NCBI RefSeq assembly: GCF_002105465.1
Contig: NZ_NCSQ01000069.1
Location: 49,574 to 113,573 of the forward strand
Direction: 5' to 3'
DNA: 64,000 nt
From: Aquidulcibacter paucihalophilus
GTDB taxonomy: Bacteria; Pseudomonadota; Alphaproteobacteria; Caulobacterales; Aquidulcibacteraceae
The position numbers were made by a program, and so were the translations under genes. Below, one piece after another: positions 36,005 to 44,853 of the stretch. Each line of letters begins with the position of its first letter. The stretch's first letter is position 1. Below the pieces are notes generated by a model. The model searched no databases and was not told the DNA's origin. It was given only the letters and a program-made list of their open reading frames with translations.

Positions 36005-36460
36005 TTATTCAGGTTTGCCCGGGAACCAATCGGGATGGGCCAGTTCAAAACGCTCAAACAGAAAACCTGGCGCGACAACACAGCTGACCAATGTCCAAGC
36101 CCCAAGGCTTTCAGCGGCTTGCCAAGCCCCAGCAGGCACGACGGCTTGCGGCTTTTGACCTGCCCTTAGGTCCGGTCCTAAGCGGTGCGCATAGGCCTTG
36201 CGACCATCCTCGCTAATGCTCAGCGCCAAAGGGCCGCCCGTGTGCCAGAACCAGTGTTCGGCTGCATCCACACGGTGCCAAGCAGAGACTTCGCCTGCCT
36301 GCAGCAGGAAATAGATACTGGTAGAAAAGCCTCGCCCTTCAGGGCCTGCTGGGTCGCGAAAGGTTTCGACATAGTGGCCGCCCTCTGGGTGCGGCTGCAT
36401 GTGCAATAACGCAATAATCTCCGAAGCCGATAAATCGCCAGAGAGCGCCCGCTGCATCAA
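36005..36460 (-). CDS. DUF985 cupin protein
   Basis: 151 residues. The family pattern is visible: MQPHPEGGHYVETFRD, STSIYFLLQAGEVSAWHRVDAAEHWFWHTGGPLAL, and AWTLVSCVVAPGFLFERFEL. It has the double-stranded β-helix cupin fold with His residues (WHR, EHWFWH) in metal-binding positions. Cellular function is not known. The ATG overlaps the gloB stop (ATGA), so it is expressed with gloB. Confidence 0.9.
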   Translation of the reverse strand: MMQRALSGDLSASEIIALLHMQPHPEGGHYVETFRDPAGPEGRGFSTSIYFLLQAGEVSAWHRVDAAEHWFWHTGGPLALSISEDGRKAYAHRLGPDLRAGQKPQAVVPAGAWQAAESLGAWTLVSCVVAPGFLFERFELAHPDWFPGKPE

Positions 36461-37224
36461 AACTTATCCTTCATCTGACGAACCCGCGCAAAAGCCTCAT
36501 AGGCCGCTGCATCACTTGCCACGCCGATTGCCGCCCGAACGCTGGGATGGTCTGCCCGGACAAATGGATTGGTTGCCCGTTCTAGGCCGATTGTGGTCGG
36601 TACTGTCGGTACATTGTTCGCGCGCAGCCGGGTGATGTCCTCGATCCGGCTCATCAGGGCTACATTGTCGGTCTCAATCGTTGCGCAAAAGCGTGCATTG
36701 GCGGCGGTATATTCGTGCGCGCAATAAATGGTGGTTGTATCTGGCAGCGTCATAAGGCGGGAAAGACTATTCCAAGCTTGCTCCGCGGTGCCTTCAAACA
36801 AACGCCCACAGCCCAAGGCAAACAACGCATCCCCAACAAAGGCCACTTGGTCTTCGGCAAAATGAAAGGCGATGTGGCCTAGCGTATGTCCGGCGACATC
36901 CATAACCTCTGCGCGACTCTCGCCCAATGTAACAATTTCGCCTGGCTTGACGATGCGGGCGAGGGGGCTGATCCGCGCATGGACCTCTTCAGGTCCCAAA
37001 GACACCGCGCCCATAGCTTTTTCGATCGCTTGATTGCCGCTAGCATGATCTGGGTGCCAATGTGTGTTCCAGATCTCGTCGATACGCCAACCCAGCTTGT
37101 TCGCTTCCGCCAGAATGGCAGTCGCATCGGGTGTGTCGATGCACGCAACTTTGCCAGTGGCCGAATCGCGGACGAGAAAGCCATAATTGTCTGACAGACA
37201 AGGAAACATATGAATGGTAAGCAT
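36457..37224 (-). CDS. gloB: Hydroxyacylglutathione hydrolase (glyoxalase II)
   Basis: 255 residues of the metallo-β-lactamase fold. The zinc motif reads THWHPDHASG (His55, His57, Asp59, His60), with His at VAGHTLGHIAFHF, Asp at VAFVGDALFALGCGRLFEG and His at IYCAHEYTAANARF. The enzyme hydrolyses S-lactoylglutathione in the methylglyoxal pathway. Canonical THxHxDH is seen with Trp and Pro at the variable positions. Divergent from the methyltransferase at 37266. Confidence 0.95.
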   Translation of the reverse strand: MLTIHMFPCLSDNYGFLVRDSATGKVACIDTPDATAILAEANKLGWRIDEIWNTHWHPDHASGNQAIEKAMGAVSLGPEEVHARISPLARIVKPGEIVTLGESRAEVMDVAGHTLGHIAFHFAEDQVAFVGDALFALGCGRLFEGTAEQAWNSLSRLMTLPDTTTIYCAHEYTAANARFCATIETDNVALMSRIEDITRLRANNVPTVPTTIGLERATNPFVRADHPSVRAAIGVASDAAAYEAFARVRQMKDKF

Positions 37225-37265
37225 GTCTGTCCTTTAAGAGAGAAACTTGGTTTATCCTAGTCCCT

Positions 37266-37985
37266 ATGCGCGTTGATGTCCTTGCCCTGCAGAGCTTTTA
37301 TGCAAGCCCCTTAGGGCTGACAGCCCAAACTATGGCTGGACGCCGCATGCTTGATGCCTGGGGCGATTGCAAAGGCCTTGATGTTTTGGGCTTTGGCTAT
37401 GCGACTCCCTATCTGACCCCGTGGCTGTCGACGGCACGACGGGTAACCGCATGTATGCCCGCCACCCAAGGGGTGGAGCGCTGGCCATCATGCGGGCCCA
37501 ATCTGGCCTGTGTCGGGGATGAAGATCGCATGCCCTTTACCGAAGCGATTTTCGACCGCATCCTGTGTGTGCATGCGCTGGAAGAGGCAGAAAACCCACG
37601 TGTCCTCTTGCGCGAGCTTTGGCGATTGCTTGCTCCGGAAGGGCGTTTGATGATTGCAGTTGCCAATCGCGGAGGTGTCTGGGCCCGGGCTGAATCCACC
37701 CCCTTTGGTCAAGGCAGGCCCTATAGCCGCAGTCAGCTCGCAAGCCTTTTGAGCGATTCTATGTTTCAACCTGTTGCATGGTCGCGCGCGCTTTATGGCC
37801 CGCCATTGTCATGGAAGATGGCGACGGGCGGCGCAGCTGAGACCTGGGAAGGGGTTGGCGAACGGGCTTGGCCTGCGTTGGGCGGGATTATACTGGTCGA
37901 GGCGGTCAAGCGGCTTTATGCCGATAGCCTGCCGGGCCAAGGTCGGCGAGTCCTTTTGGCTCAGCCCGCCGCCGCACGTTTTTAA
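37266..37985 (+). CDS. Class I SAM-dependent methyltransferase-like protein
   Basis: 239 residues. A Rossmann methyltransferase fold is supported by LDVLGFGYATPYL (SAM loop, without the usual GxGxG), VGDEDRMPFTEAIFDRILCVHALEEAENPRVLLRELWRLLAPEGRLMIAV (motif IV-V). The C-terminal half is specific to a group that sits divergently from gloB in alphaproteobacteria. The substrate is unknown. Confidence 0.82.
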   Translation: MRVDVLALQSFYASPLGLTAQTMAGRRMLDAWGDCKGLDVLGFGYATPYLTPWLSTARRVTACMPATQGVERWPSCGPNLACVGDEDRMPFTEAIFDRILCVHALEEAENPRVLLRELWRLLAPEGRLMIAVANRGGVWARAESTPFGQGRPYSRSQLASLLSDSMFQPVAWSRALYGPPLSWKMATGGAAETWEGVGERAWPALGGIILVEAVKRLYADSLPGQGRRVLLAQPAAARF

Positions 37986-38002
37986 GGCAATCACCTAGAA
38001 AG

Positions 38003-38021
38003 TCGCTCAAAATTTGAGCGA
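38003..38021. repeat. Near-perfect palindrome upstream of the PII gene
   Basis: Nine-base arms TCGCTCAAA and TTTGAGCGA meet around a single A, giving a 19-base palindrome 18 bases after the methyltransferase stop and 131 bases before the PII start. No U tract follows, so it looks more like a protein-binding site than a terminator. Which protein binds is unknown. Confidence 0.55.
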
Positions 38022-38073
38022 TTGGCCTCCGCCCTGCGGTCAGGCATTGAAAGCGGGTCACAAGTGCGGCTGA

Positions 38074-38496
<423 letters not shown>

Positions 38497-38520
38497 TTCC
38501 ACAAATCTTGTCATAAGAGA

Positions 38521-38548
38521 AAGGGCAGCCAAAGGTGCTGGCCTTTTT
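38521..38548 (+). terminator. Rho-independent terminator after the PII gene
   Basis: AAGGGCAGC (38521-38529) pairs with GCTGGCCTT (38537-38545), eight of nine positions, and is followed by a run of T (CCTTTTTC). It lies 25 bases after the PII stop, and it shows that PII is transcribed without a downstream partner. Confidence 0.8.
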
Positions 38549-38553
38549 CATGC

Positions 38554-38970
38554 CTAGAACTGTGTACGGTCCGCCCAATTCGGACGTGAAAGCCGTTCGC
38601 GCGCTGCCTCGCCATGCTGGCTATCGGGCGCGCTGGGTCTCGCATACCAAGAAAACAGAACTAAACTGCCAACAAAGGGCAAGAAATTCAAAAGCATCCA
38701 TATCCCAGATTTTCCGACATCATGCAGGCGGCGCACACTGGCTGAGAAGATGGGTAGGAAATGCAAAGCCCCAAACGTCATGGTCATGGTGCCGATCCGG
38801 ATTTCGGGCGTACCATCGGTCAAAGCGGACAAGAAAACCGCACTATCAACAGAAATCGCAAGGCAACTCAGTGCCAGCACCATCAACAGAAAGTACCAAT
38901 AAGCGCGTCGATTCATGCGCCCCGTAAAATCCAGCATGTGGCTCAGGGCATGCAGATAATAAGTCACCAT
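38554..38970 (-). CDS. DUF805 membrane protein
   Basis: 138 residues from ATG 38970. DUF805 signature MLDFTGRMNRRAYWYFLLMVLAL, then LHFLPIFSASVRRLHDVGKSGIWMLLNFLPFVGSLVLFSWY, giving three to four membrane helices. An earlier in-frame ATG would add a 62-residue basic region that family members lack. Function unknown in the family. Divergent from the ABC permease, with the start codons about 150 bases apart. Confidence 0.85.
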   Translation of the reverse strand: MVTYYLHALSHMLDFTGRMNRRAYWYFLLMVLALSCLAISVDSAVFLSALTDGTPEIRIGTMTMTFGALHFLPIFSASVRRLHDVGKSGIWMLLNFLPFVGSLVLFSWYARPSAPDSQHGEAARERLSRPNWADRTQF

Positions 38971-39123
38971 TGCGTGATGATAACTTTGTGCCCTTAGCAA
39001 AGCTTTGAAAATGTTTGAGCAATTTGAGAGGAGTTTCAAGGCCGCCCATCGCGCCCAATAAGGAATCATGGCCTTGGGTTGACTTTGAGGTTGTGTCGAA
39101 GTTTCTGAGGTCTGAAAATTGCG

Positions 39124-40248
39124 ATGAATGCGTTGGCGCAACTTCACCTTTCTCACAATTGGCTGAGAGCTTGGTTTGCTATTCTCACACTAATCCTAGC
39201 TGGCATTGCCATCTATCTTCAACTTGGCCTATCGAACTATTTTCTGTCGCGCTATGCGCTCCTTGAACGCCAAGCCACTGCGCCAATTGTGGTTTTGTCA
39301 GAAGAGCAGGGTGCCGATCAATCTATAAAGATATCCGATGAGGCGATTGAGCGCGTCGTTCGGAGCCCCGATGTCGGAGCTTTTGAGCTGGTCCGCCAGA
39401 AGCGGGTCTATTTGGGAATGGGTCCGTCCGGTAAAGGCCTTCGGGTCAGTGTCATTGACCCTGTGGCACCTGCCTTATCAGCGCCTTTGATCATGCCCGA
39501 TGAAGCCAAGGTTTTGTTGCAGATACCGAATTCAGTCCTATTGACGGATGAAGATGCACGCGCGACCGGCCTTGGATTGGGTGACGAAGTTGTTCGAGAA
39601 AATGTAAGGTTCCGCGTTGTCGGCCTCATGGATGGCAATCTGGGACCGGGGGGCAGCGTGACCTCTCGGGGAACTTTAGAGGTTTTGAATGCTGCGATAG
39701 ATCGGAATCAAGAAACTCCAGTTTATTCCATCTTGGTTGCGCCAAATAAGGGCAAGTTAGTCGGCCAAACGATTGCGAGTTTGAACCGGGACCTTAAGTC
39801 TGTCGGCGCACAAGCCATGAGTCGGGAGCGACTTACTCAAAAAGTGATTGAGGACTCGCTGAAGGAGCAGGGCGACATTCGCGCCTTTGTCTATTTGGCG
39901 ACTTTTGTGGGCGTCATCGCCCTCTTGATTATCTCCCAAGCGATACATGCCATGATGGCAGGCCAGCGCGTTGAATTTGCGACATTGCTTGCCATGGGCG
40001 TTCCAAAGTGGCGCGTGGCGTTTCTGGTGTTGGAACAAACAATCTGGATTGGGCTGATTGCGGCCGCCTTCGCGATTTCCGGTGGCCTTTTAGGCCAATT
40101 GGCGTTGGAGAAGGTCGACGTCTATATCCTGCTATACCCAGCACAAATTCCATGGGTGACAGGTGCGATTATCGCCACATCTTGCTTTGCTGGCTTGATT
40201 ACTTTGCCCACTATTTTTGGTCTTAAGCCTGTTGAGTTGTTGCGATGA
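39124..40248 (+). CDS. ABC exporter permease, FtsX/MacB/DevC type
   Basis: 374 residues. Helix 1 (~16-38) is followed by a ~215-residue periplasmic domain, then three helices (~255-275, ~303-325, ~345-365), the type VII ABC layout. Conserved features include the FtsX-core segment MMAGQRVEFATLLAMGVPKWRVAFLVLEQ, which contacts the ATPase. The closest match by architecture is DevC. Its stop overlaps the ATPase start (ATGA). Usually a HlyD/DevB-type adaptor precedes such a permease; here a divergent DUF805 gene does, and no adaptor is in the cluster. Confidence 0.82.
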   Translation: MNALAQLHLSHNWLRAWFAILTLILAGIAIYLQLGLSNYFLSRYALLERQATAPIVVLSEEQGADQSIKISDEAIERVVRSPDVGAFELVRQKRVYLGMGPSGKGLRVSVIDPVAPALSAPLIMPDEAKVLLQIPNSVLLTDEDARATGLGLGDEVVRENVRFRVVGLMDGNLGPGGSVTSRGTLEVLNAAIDRNQETPVYSILVAPNKGKLVGQTIASLNRDLKSVGAQAMSRERLTQKVIEDSLKEQGDIRAFVYLATFVGVIALLIISQAIHAMMAGQRVEFATLLAMGVPKWRVAFLVLEQTIWIGLIAAAFAISGGLLGQLALEKVDVYILLYPAQIPWVTGAIIATSCFAGLITLPTIFGLKPVELLR

Positions 40249-40946
40249 CAGAGGTTCCTATCCTATCGGCAAGCGCAATTACAAAGTCCTTTGGGCGCGG
40301 CGCAGGCACCGTGCGGGCTTTGCAAGATGTTTCGTTTTCAGTAGCACGAGGCAGTTTCACGCTCCTCAAAGGGGCAAGTGGGTCAGGCAAGTCTTGCTTG
40401 CTGGCGGCCCTGTCTGGGCTTCAAGAGCCTGAGAGCGGTGTGATTATCGCCAATGGGACGAATGTGTGGGGCAAGGGGCGGCGATCGGCAGAACGTTTCC
40501 GTCGCCACAATTGCGGCTATGTTTTTCAAACCCCGGGGCTGTTTCCATCGCTGACAGCTTGGCAGCAATTGTTCGTTCCCTTGCGACTTTTAGGGGTCCC
40601 AGTCATGGAAGCAAAAGGGCGGGCTTCCCACTATTTGGATTTGGTGGGCCTTCTCGATCGCGCTCAGTCAAAGCCCAGTCAATTGTCAGGCGGCCAAAAT
40701 CAACGGGTTGCTATCGCACGCATGCTGGCAAAGCGGCCTGCCTTCATTTTCTGCGATGAACCTACGTCGGCACTCGATGGTCGCAATGCCATCATGGTGT
40801 CAAAATTGCTCCGCGACGCCACGGAACATCAAGGTGCGACCATCCTATGCGCTACCCATGATGATCGGCTTGTGCCCTTTGCCAATCGGGTTATCGAGTT
40901 GGAAGAAGGCCGCTTGGTCTCTGATACGGCGGAGCCTATGCCATGA
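40245..40946 (+). CDS. ABC exporter ATP-binding protein, MacB/LolD/DevA type
   Basis: 233 residues with Walker A GASGSGKSCL, Q-loop YVFQTPGLFPSLTAW, signature LSGGQNQRVAIARMLA, Walker B FIFCDEPTSALDG and switch His in LCATHDDRLV. Motifs are intact. Partner of the FtsX-type permease, with four-base overlaps at both ends. The substrate is unknown. Confidence 0.92.
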   Translation: MTEVPILSASAITKSFGRGAGTVRALQDVSFSVARGSFTLLKGASGSGKSCLLAALSGLQEPESGVIIANGTNVWGKGRRSAERFRRHNCGYVFQTPGLFPSLTAWQQLFVPLRLLGVPVMEAKGRASHYLDLVGLLDRAQSKPSQLSGGQNQRVAIARMLAKRPAFIFCDEPTSALDGRNAIMVSKLLRDATEHQGATILCATHDDRLVPFANRVIELEEGRLVSDTAEPMP

Positions 40947-41107
40947 AGTTGTTACATTTTTTCGGCACGGTATGGGGGTGGCTGACGATTGCCTTGGTCG
41001 CAGCCTTGTGGGCGTTCGCCATACTGACTGCCCGAGAAAATGAACGCACAGACTTCAACTTACGCGTTTGGCAGGGCGTGGACAGAAGTCATACCCCCAC
41101 CCGTTAA
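40943..41107 (+). CDS. Short single-pass membrane protein in the ABC operon
   Basis: 54 residues starting at an ATGA overlap with the ATPase stop and ending in TAA at 41105. One hydrophobic helix covers residues ~9-28 ([20 protein letters not shown]), followed by a charged tail [19 protein letters not shown]. The start-stop overlap pattern of the two previous genes continues here, which argues that it is translated. No family is recognised. It could be a small subunit of the transporter or a relic of an adaptor N-terminus. Confidence 0.55.
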   Translation: MKLLHFFGTVWGWLTIALVAALWAFAILTARENERTDFNLRVWQGVDRSHTPTR

Positions 41108-44022
41108 ACTTTAGCCCCCGCTTGCGCCTCCTGGGCCATACGTTCGGCTTGGGCGAGGCGGCGTTCTTCGTGTTTGAGCAGGGTCTCTTTCAGATAGCGA
41201 CCGGTCCAAGAGCCGGAGACCAAGGCGACTTCTTCTGGGGTGCCTTCGGCCACGATTAAGCCACCGCCATCTCCGCCTTCGGGGCCCAAATCAATCAGCC
41301 AATCGGCGGTTTTGATTACGTCCAAATTATGCTCAATCACCAAGACACTATTGCCCTGATCCACCAATTCTTGCAGCACTTCCAGAAGCTTACGTGTGTC
41401 TTCAAAGTGCAGGCCCGTTGTGGGTTCATCGAGAATGTAAAGCGTACGCCCTGTGGCGCGACGCGATAATTCCTTAGACAATTTCACCCGCTGGGCTTCC
41501 CCACCCGATAGCGTGGTTGCTTGCTGGCCGACTTTCACATAGCCGAGGCCAACCCGTACCAAAGTCTCCATCTTGTCACGAATGGAAGGGACGGCTTGGA
41601 AGAAGCCTGCGGCCTCTTCGACTGTCATATCCAGCACTTGGGCGATGGATTTATTGCGATAGGTGACTTCCAATGTCTCGCGATTATAGCGCTGGCCATG
41701 GCAGACGTCGCAGGTGACGTAGACGTCGGGCAAGAAATGCATTTCGATCTTTTGTACGCCATCGCCTTGGCAGGCTTCACAGCGCCCGCCTTTGACATTG
41801 AAGCTGAACCGGCCGGGGCCATAGCCGCGGGCCTTTGACTCAGGCAGCGCCGCAAACCAGTCTCGGATCGGGCCAAAGGCACCGGTATAGGTGGCGGGAT
41901 TAGACCGTGGCGTGCGGCCAATTGGGCTTTGGTCAATATCAATCACTTTGTCGAGGTGATGCAGGCCTTCCAGCGCTTTATGGGGCCCGGGTACTTCATT
42001 TGCACCATTCAGCCGGCGGGCGAGGGCTTTGTAGAGGGTCTCAAGAATAAGGGTGGATTTGCCACCTCCTGACACGCCTGTGACACAGGTAAAGATACCC
42101 AGCGGAATGTCGACCGAGACGTTTTTGAGATTATTGCCGGTCGCCCCTTCAATGCGCAGAAACTTTTTCGGATTGCGACGGCGGCGCTTTGGTGGGATCG
42201 GAATGGCTTTCTCGCCGCGCAGATAGGCCCCGGTGAGGCTGCCTTTGGTGGCTTCAATATCGGCTGGCTTGCCTTGTGCGACCACTTGGCCGCCATGGAT
42301 TCCAGCAAGTGGACCCATATCCAGGACATGGTCTGCCGTCAGAATGGCTTCCTCATCATGTTCAACCACAATGACACTATTGCCGAGGTCCCTTAGACCT
42401 TTGAGCGAGGTTAAGAGGCGGGTATTGTCGCGCTGGTGCAGGCCGATGCTGGGCTCGTCCAAGACATAAAGCACGCCGGTTAGGCCCGAGCCGATTTGGC
42501 TTGCCAAGCGAATGCGCTGGCTCTCCCCACCCGATAGGGTCGCTGAACCGCGGTGAAGGGTCAGATAATCCAAGCCCACATCGACCAAGAAGCGCAAACG
42601 CTCTTTGATTTCTTTGAGGACCCGGGTGGCAATTTCCAATTCCTTCGGCGTGAGACGGGTCTCCAAGTCGACAAACCAGTCGCGCGCGCCCCGGATTGAG
42701 CGGGATGAGACCACCGAAATATCTTCGCCCCCAACACGCACCGCGAGGGCCTCAGGCTTAAGGCGTTTGCCGTCGCAGGTCGGGCATTTTTGCGCGGATT
42801 GATAGCGGCCCAATTCCTCTCGCGACCAGGCCGAATCCGTCTCGCGCCACCGCCGCTCAAGATTGGGGATGACGCCTTCAAATGTCTTGGTGGTTTCGTA
42901 GCGCCGTGCGCCATCATCATAGACAAACTTCACCTTCTCCGTGCCCGAACCATACAGGACAAGCTTTTGAAAGCTTTCCGGCAATTTGGTCCAGGGGGTT
43001 GTCAACGCGACACTGGCATGACGGGCAAGGGCTTGTAAGGTTTGGGTATAGAGCGGGGATGCCCCCTTCGCCCAGGGGGCGATCACGCCATCATTTAAAG
43101 TCTTGCTGCTATCGGGGACCACGAGTTCTGGGTCAAATTTCAGTTGTACGCCAAGACCATCGCAGGTCGGGCAGGCCCCAAACGGATTGTTGAAGGAAAA
43201 GAGGCGGGGTTCAATTTCTGGAATGGTAAAGCCTGAAACGGGGCAGGCAAATTTGGCAGAAAACAGCATCCGTTTGGCCGCACCCTTATCGTCTTTTTCA
43301 TCGGCGAATTCGGCCAAAGCGATGCCGTCGGCGAGGCGCAAGCACGTCTCAAAGCCCTCGGCCAGACGCTGTTCGATGCCGGCACGGACGGCAATACGGT
43401 CCACCACGACATCAATATCGTGCTTGAGTTTCTTGTCGAGATCGGGGGCATTTTCCAGCTCATAATAGTCACCATTGATTTTGGCGCGCACGAAGCCCTG
43501 TTTAATCCAGCTTTTGAATTCGGTCTTAAACTCACCCTTGCGGCCGCGTACCACGGGCGCCAACAAGAAGAGGCGGGTGCCCTCCGGCAGGACAGCGATT
43601 TTATCCACCATCTGGCTGACGGTTTGGCTTTCAATCGGCAGACCAGTCGCTGGGGAATAAGGCACGCCAATGCGCGCCCATAAGAGGCGCATATAGTCGT
43701 AAATTTCCGTCACTGTGCCAACGGTAGAACGTGGGTTTTTGGATGTTGTCTTCTGCTCAATCGAAATGGCGGGTGACAAGCCTTCGATAGAGTCCATGTC
43801 TGGCTTTTGCATCAGCTCCAGAAATTGGCGTGCATAGGCCGACAGGCTTTCGACATAGCGCCTTTGGCCTTCGGCATAGATTGTATCAAAGGCGAGCGAG
43901 CTTTTGCCAGATCCCGATAGGCCTGTGATCACCACCAGCTCCCCACGAGGGATCTCAACGGTGACGTTCTTCAAATTATGTTCGCGCGCGCCGCGCACAC
44001 GGATAACAGGCGATTCAGACAT
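41104..44022 (-). CDS. uvrA: Excinuclease ABC subunit A
   Basis: 972 residues, full length. UvrA finds DNA lesions with UvrB in nucleotide-excision repair. The two ATPase cassettes have Walker [10 protein letters not shown] (near residue 32) and GVSGGGKST, signatures [16 protein letters not shown] and [16 protein letters not shown]. The zinc modules CPVSGF…CPTC and CEACQGDG…CDVCHGQRY are complete. It begins 93 bases from the LexA box shared with ssb. The stop overlaps the last codon of the small ABC-operon protein. Confidence 0.97.
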   Translation of the reverse strand: MSESPVIRVRGAREHNLKNVTVEIPRGELVVITGLSGSGKSSLAFDTIYAEGQRRYVESLSAYARQFLELMQKPDMDSIEGLSPAISIEQKTTSKNPRSTVGTVTEIYDYMRLLWARIGVPYSPATGLPIESQTVSQMVDKIAVLPEGTRLFLLAPVVRGRKGEFKTEFKSWIKQGFVRAKINGDYYELENAPDLDKKLKHDIDVVVDRIAVRAGIEQRLAEGFETCLRLADGIALAEFADEKDDKGAAKRMLFSAKFACPVSGFTIPEIEPRLFSFNNPFGACPTCDGLGVQLKFDPELVVPDSSKTLNDGVIAPWAKGASPLYTQTLQALARHASVALTTPWTKLPESFQKLVLYGSGTEKVKFVYDDGARRYETTKTFEGVIPNLERRWRETDSAWSREELGRYQSAQKCPTCDGKRLKPEALAVRVGGEDISVVSSRSIRGARDWFVDLETRLTPKELEIATRVLKEIKERLRFLVDVGLDYLTLHRGSATLSGGESQRIRLASQIGSGLTGVLYVLDEPSIGLHQRDNTRLLTSLKGLRDLGNSVIVVEHDEEAILTADHVLDMGPLAGIHGGQVVAQGKPADIEATKGSLTGAYLRGEKAIPIPPKRRRRNPKKFLRIEGATGNNLKNVSVDIPLGIFTCVTGVSGGGKSTLILETLYKALARRLNGANEVPGPHKALEGLHHLDKVIDIDQSPIGRTPRSNPATYTGAFGPIRDWFAALPESKARGYGPGRFSFNVKGGRCEACQGDGVQKIEMHFLPDVYVTCDVCHGQRYNRETLEVTYRNKSIAQVLDMTVEEAAGFFQAVPSIRDKMETLVRVGLGYVKVGQQATTLSGGEAQRVKLSKELSRRATGRTLYILDEPTTGLHFEDTRKLLEVLQELVDQGNSVLVIEHNLDVIKTADWLIDLGPEGGDGGGLIVAEGTPEEVALVSGSWTGRYLKETLLKHEERRLAQAERMAQEAQAGAKV

Positions 44023-44115
44023 GTGTGACCTTGATTACGCAAACCCCAGAGCCAGAGACCCCAAAGCTAAAACAATGTCGCCCTGATTAGCGCGTGCAAA
44101 CCAGCTTGACGAATA

Positions 44116-44130
44116 GAACATTATGTGAAC
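44116..44130. promoter_or_regulatory. LexA (SOS) box between uvrA and ssb
   Basis: GAAC, seven bases, GAAC on the plus strand: an exact match to the alphaproteobacterial LexA consensus GTTC-N7-GTTC read on the minus strand. It lies 94 bases from the uvrA ATG and 179 from the ssb ATG, so it could repress one or both. Confidence 0.8.
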
Positions 44131-44168
44131 ATCTTACGCTTGTCCACGGCATGCACAGTTTTACATGC

Positions 44169-44177
44169 TTATCCACA
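44169..44177 (+). promoter_or_regulatory. DnaA box upstream of ssb
   Basis: TTATCCACA, an exact match to the high-affinity DnaA consensus, 132 bases before the ssb start. A related sequence TTGTCCACG is at 44140-44148. Two boxes 29 bases apart in a replication-gene promoter suggest DnaA-dependent expression, but a chance match of nine bases in 64 kb cannot be excluded. Confidence 0.5.
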
Positions 44178-44308
44178 AGGGGAGGCGGTTTGAGTGTCAC
44201 CCCTCTCTTCTGGTTTGGACATGAGACCTGTAGCGTCAGTTTCAATAGGATACGATGCCAAGATGCGACAGGATGAGTCGCTCACGGCAAAAAGACGGAG
44301 TTAGGGCA

Positions 44309-44827
44309 ATGGCGGGCAGCGTGAACAAAGTGATCTTGGTTGGAAATCTTGGGCGTGATCCTGAAATTAAGTCGTTTCCATCTGGGGACCGCATCGCCGA
44401 GTTTTCGGTGGCAACCAGCGAGCGCTGGAACGACAAAGCCACGGGCGAAAAGAAAGAGAAGACCGAATGGCACCGAGTAGTCGTGCGTAACGACAATCTG
44501 GTAAAAGTCGTCGAGAATTACATCAAAAAGGGCAGCAAGGTCTATGTTGAAGGCCAGTTGCAAACCCGCGAGTGGACCGATCAAGCTGGTCAAAAGCGCT
44601 ATTCAACCGAGGTGGTCATTGGCCGTTTCAAAGGCGAGATCACCATTCTTGACGGTCGTTCCGGTGGTGGCGATATGATTGAAGACCGCTCGGATGGCGG
44701 CTTCGGTGGTGGTCGATCCATGGGCGGCAATGGTGGCGGCTATGGCGGGGGATCCTCTGCACCGCGGGCCGTTCAAGGCGAGAAGCGCTCGTTTGCCGCA
44801 GACCTTGAGGATGATATCCCGTTTTGA
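44309..44827 (+). CDS. ssb: Single-stranded DNA-binding protein
   Basis: 172 residues from ATG 44309. The OB fold (~1-110) has [46 protein letters not shown] and [25 protein letters not shown] Gly-rich linker (~120-155) follows, and the C-terminal acidic tail DDIPF that recruits repair and replication partners is intact. In-frame codons upstream of 44309 exist but precede a non-conserved sequence. Divergent from uvrA around the LexA box. Confidence 0.97.
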   Translation: MAGSVNKVILVGNLGRDPEIKSFPSGDRIAEFSVATSERWNDKATGEKKEKTEWHRVVVRNDNLVKVVENYIKKGSKVYVEGQLQTREWTDQAGQKRYSTEVVIGRFKGEITILDGRSGGGDMIEDRSDGGFGGGRSMGGNGGGYGGGSSAPRAVQGEKRSFAADLEDDIPF

Positions 44828-44853
44828 TCTCCTGAGTTTCAAAGGTGAGGGGG

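Noticed and set aside
44094..44276. 60-codon frame between uvrA and ssb
   Set aside because: It spans the LexA and DnaA boxes, is Cys/Thr-rich without any fold signal and has no ribosome site.
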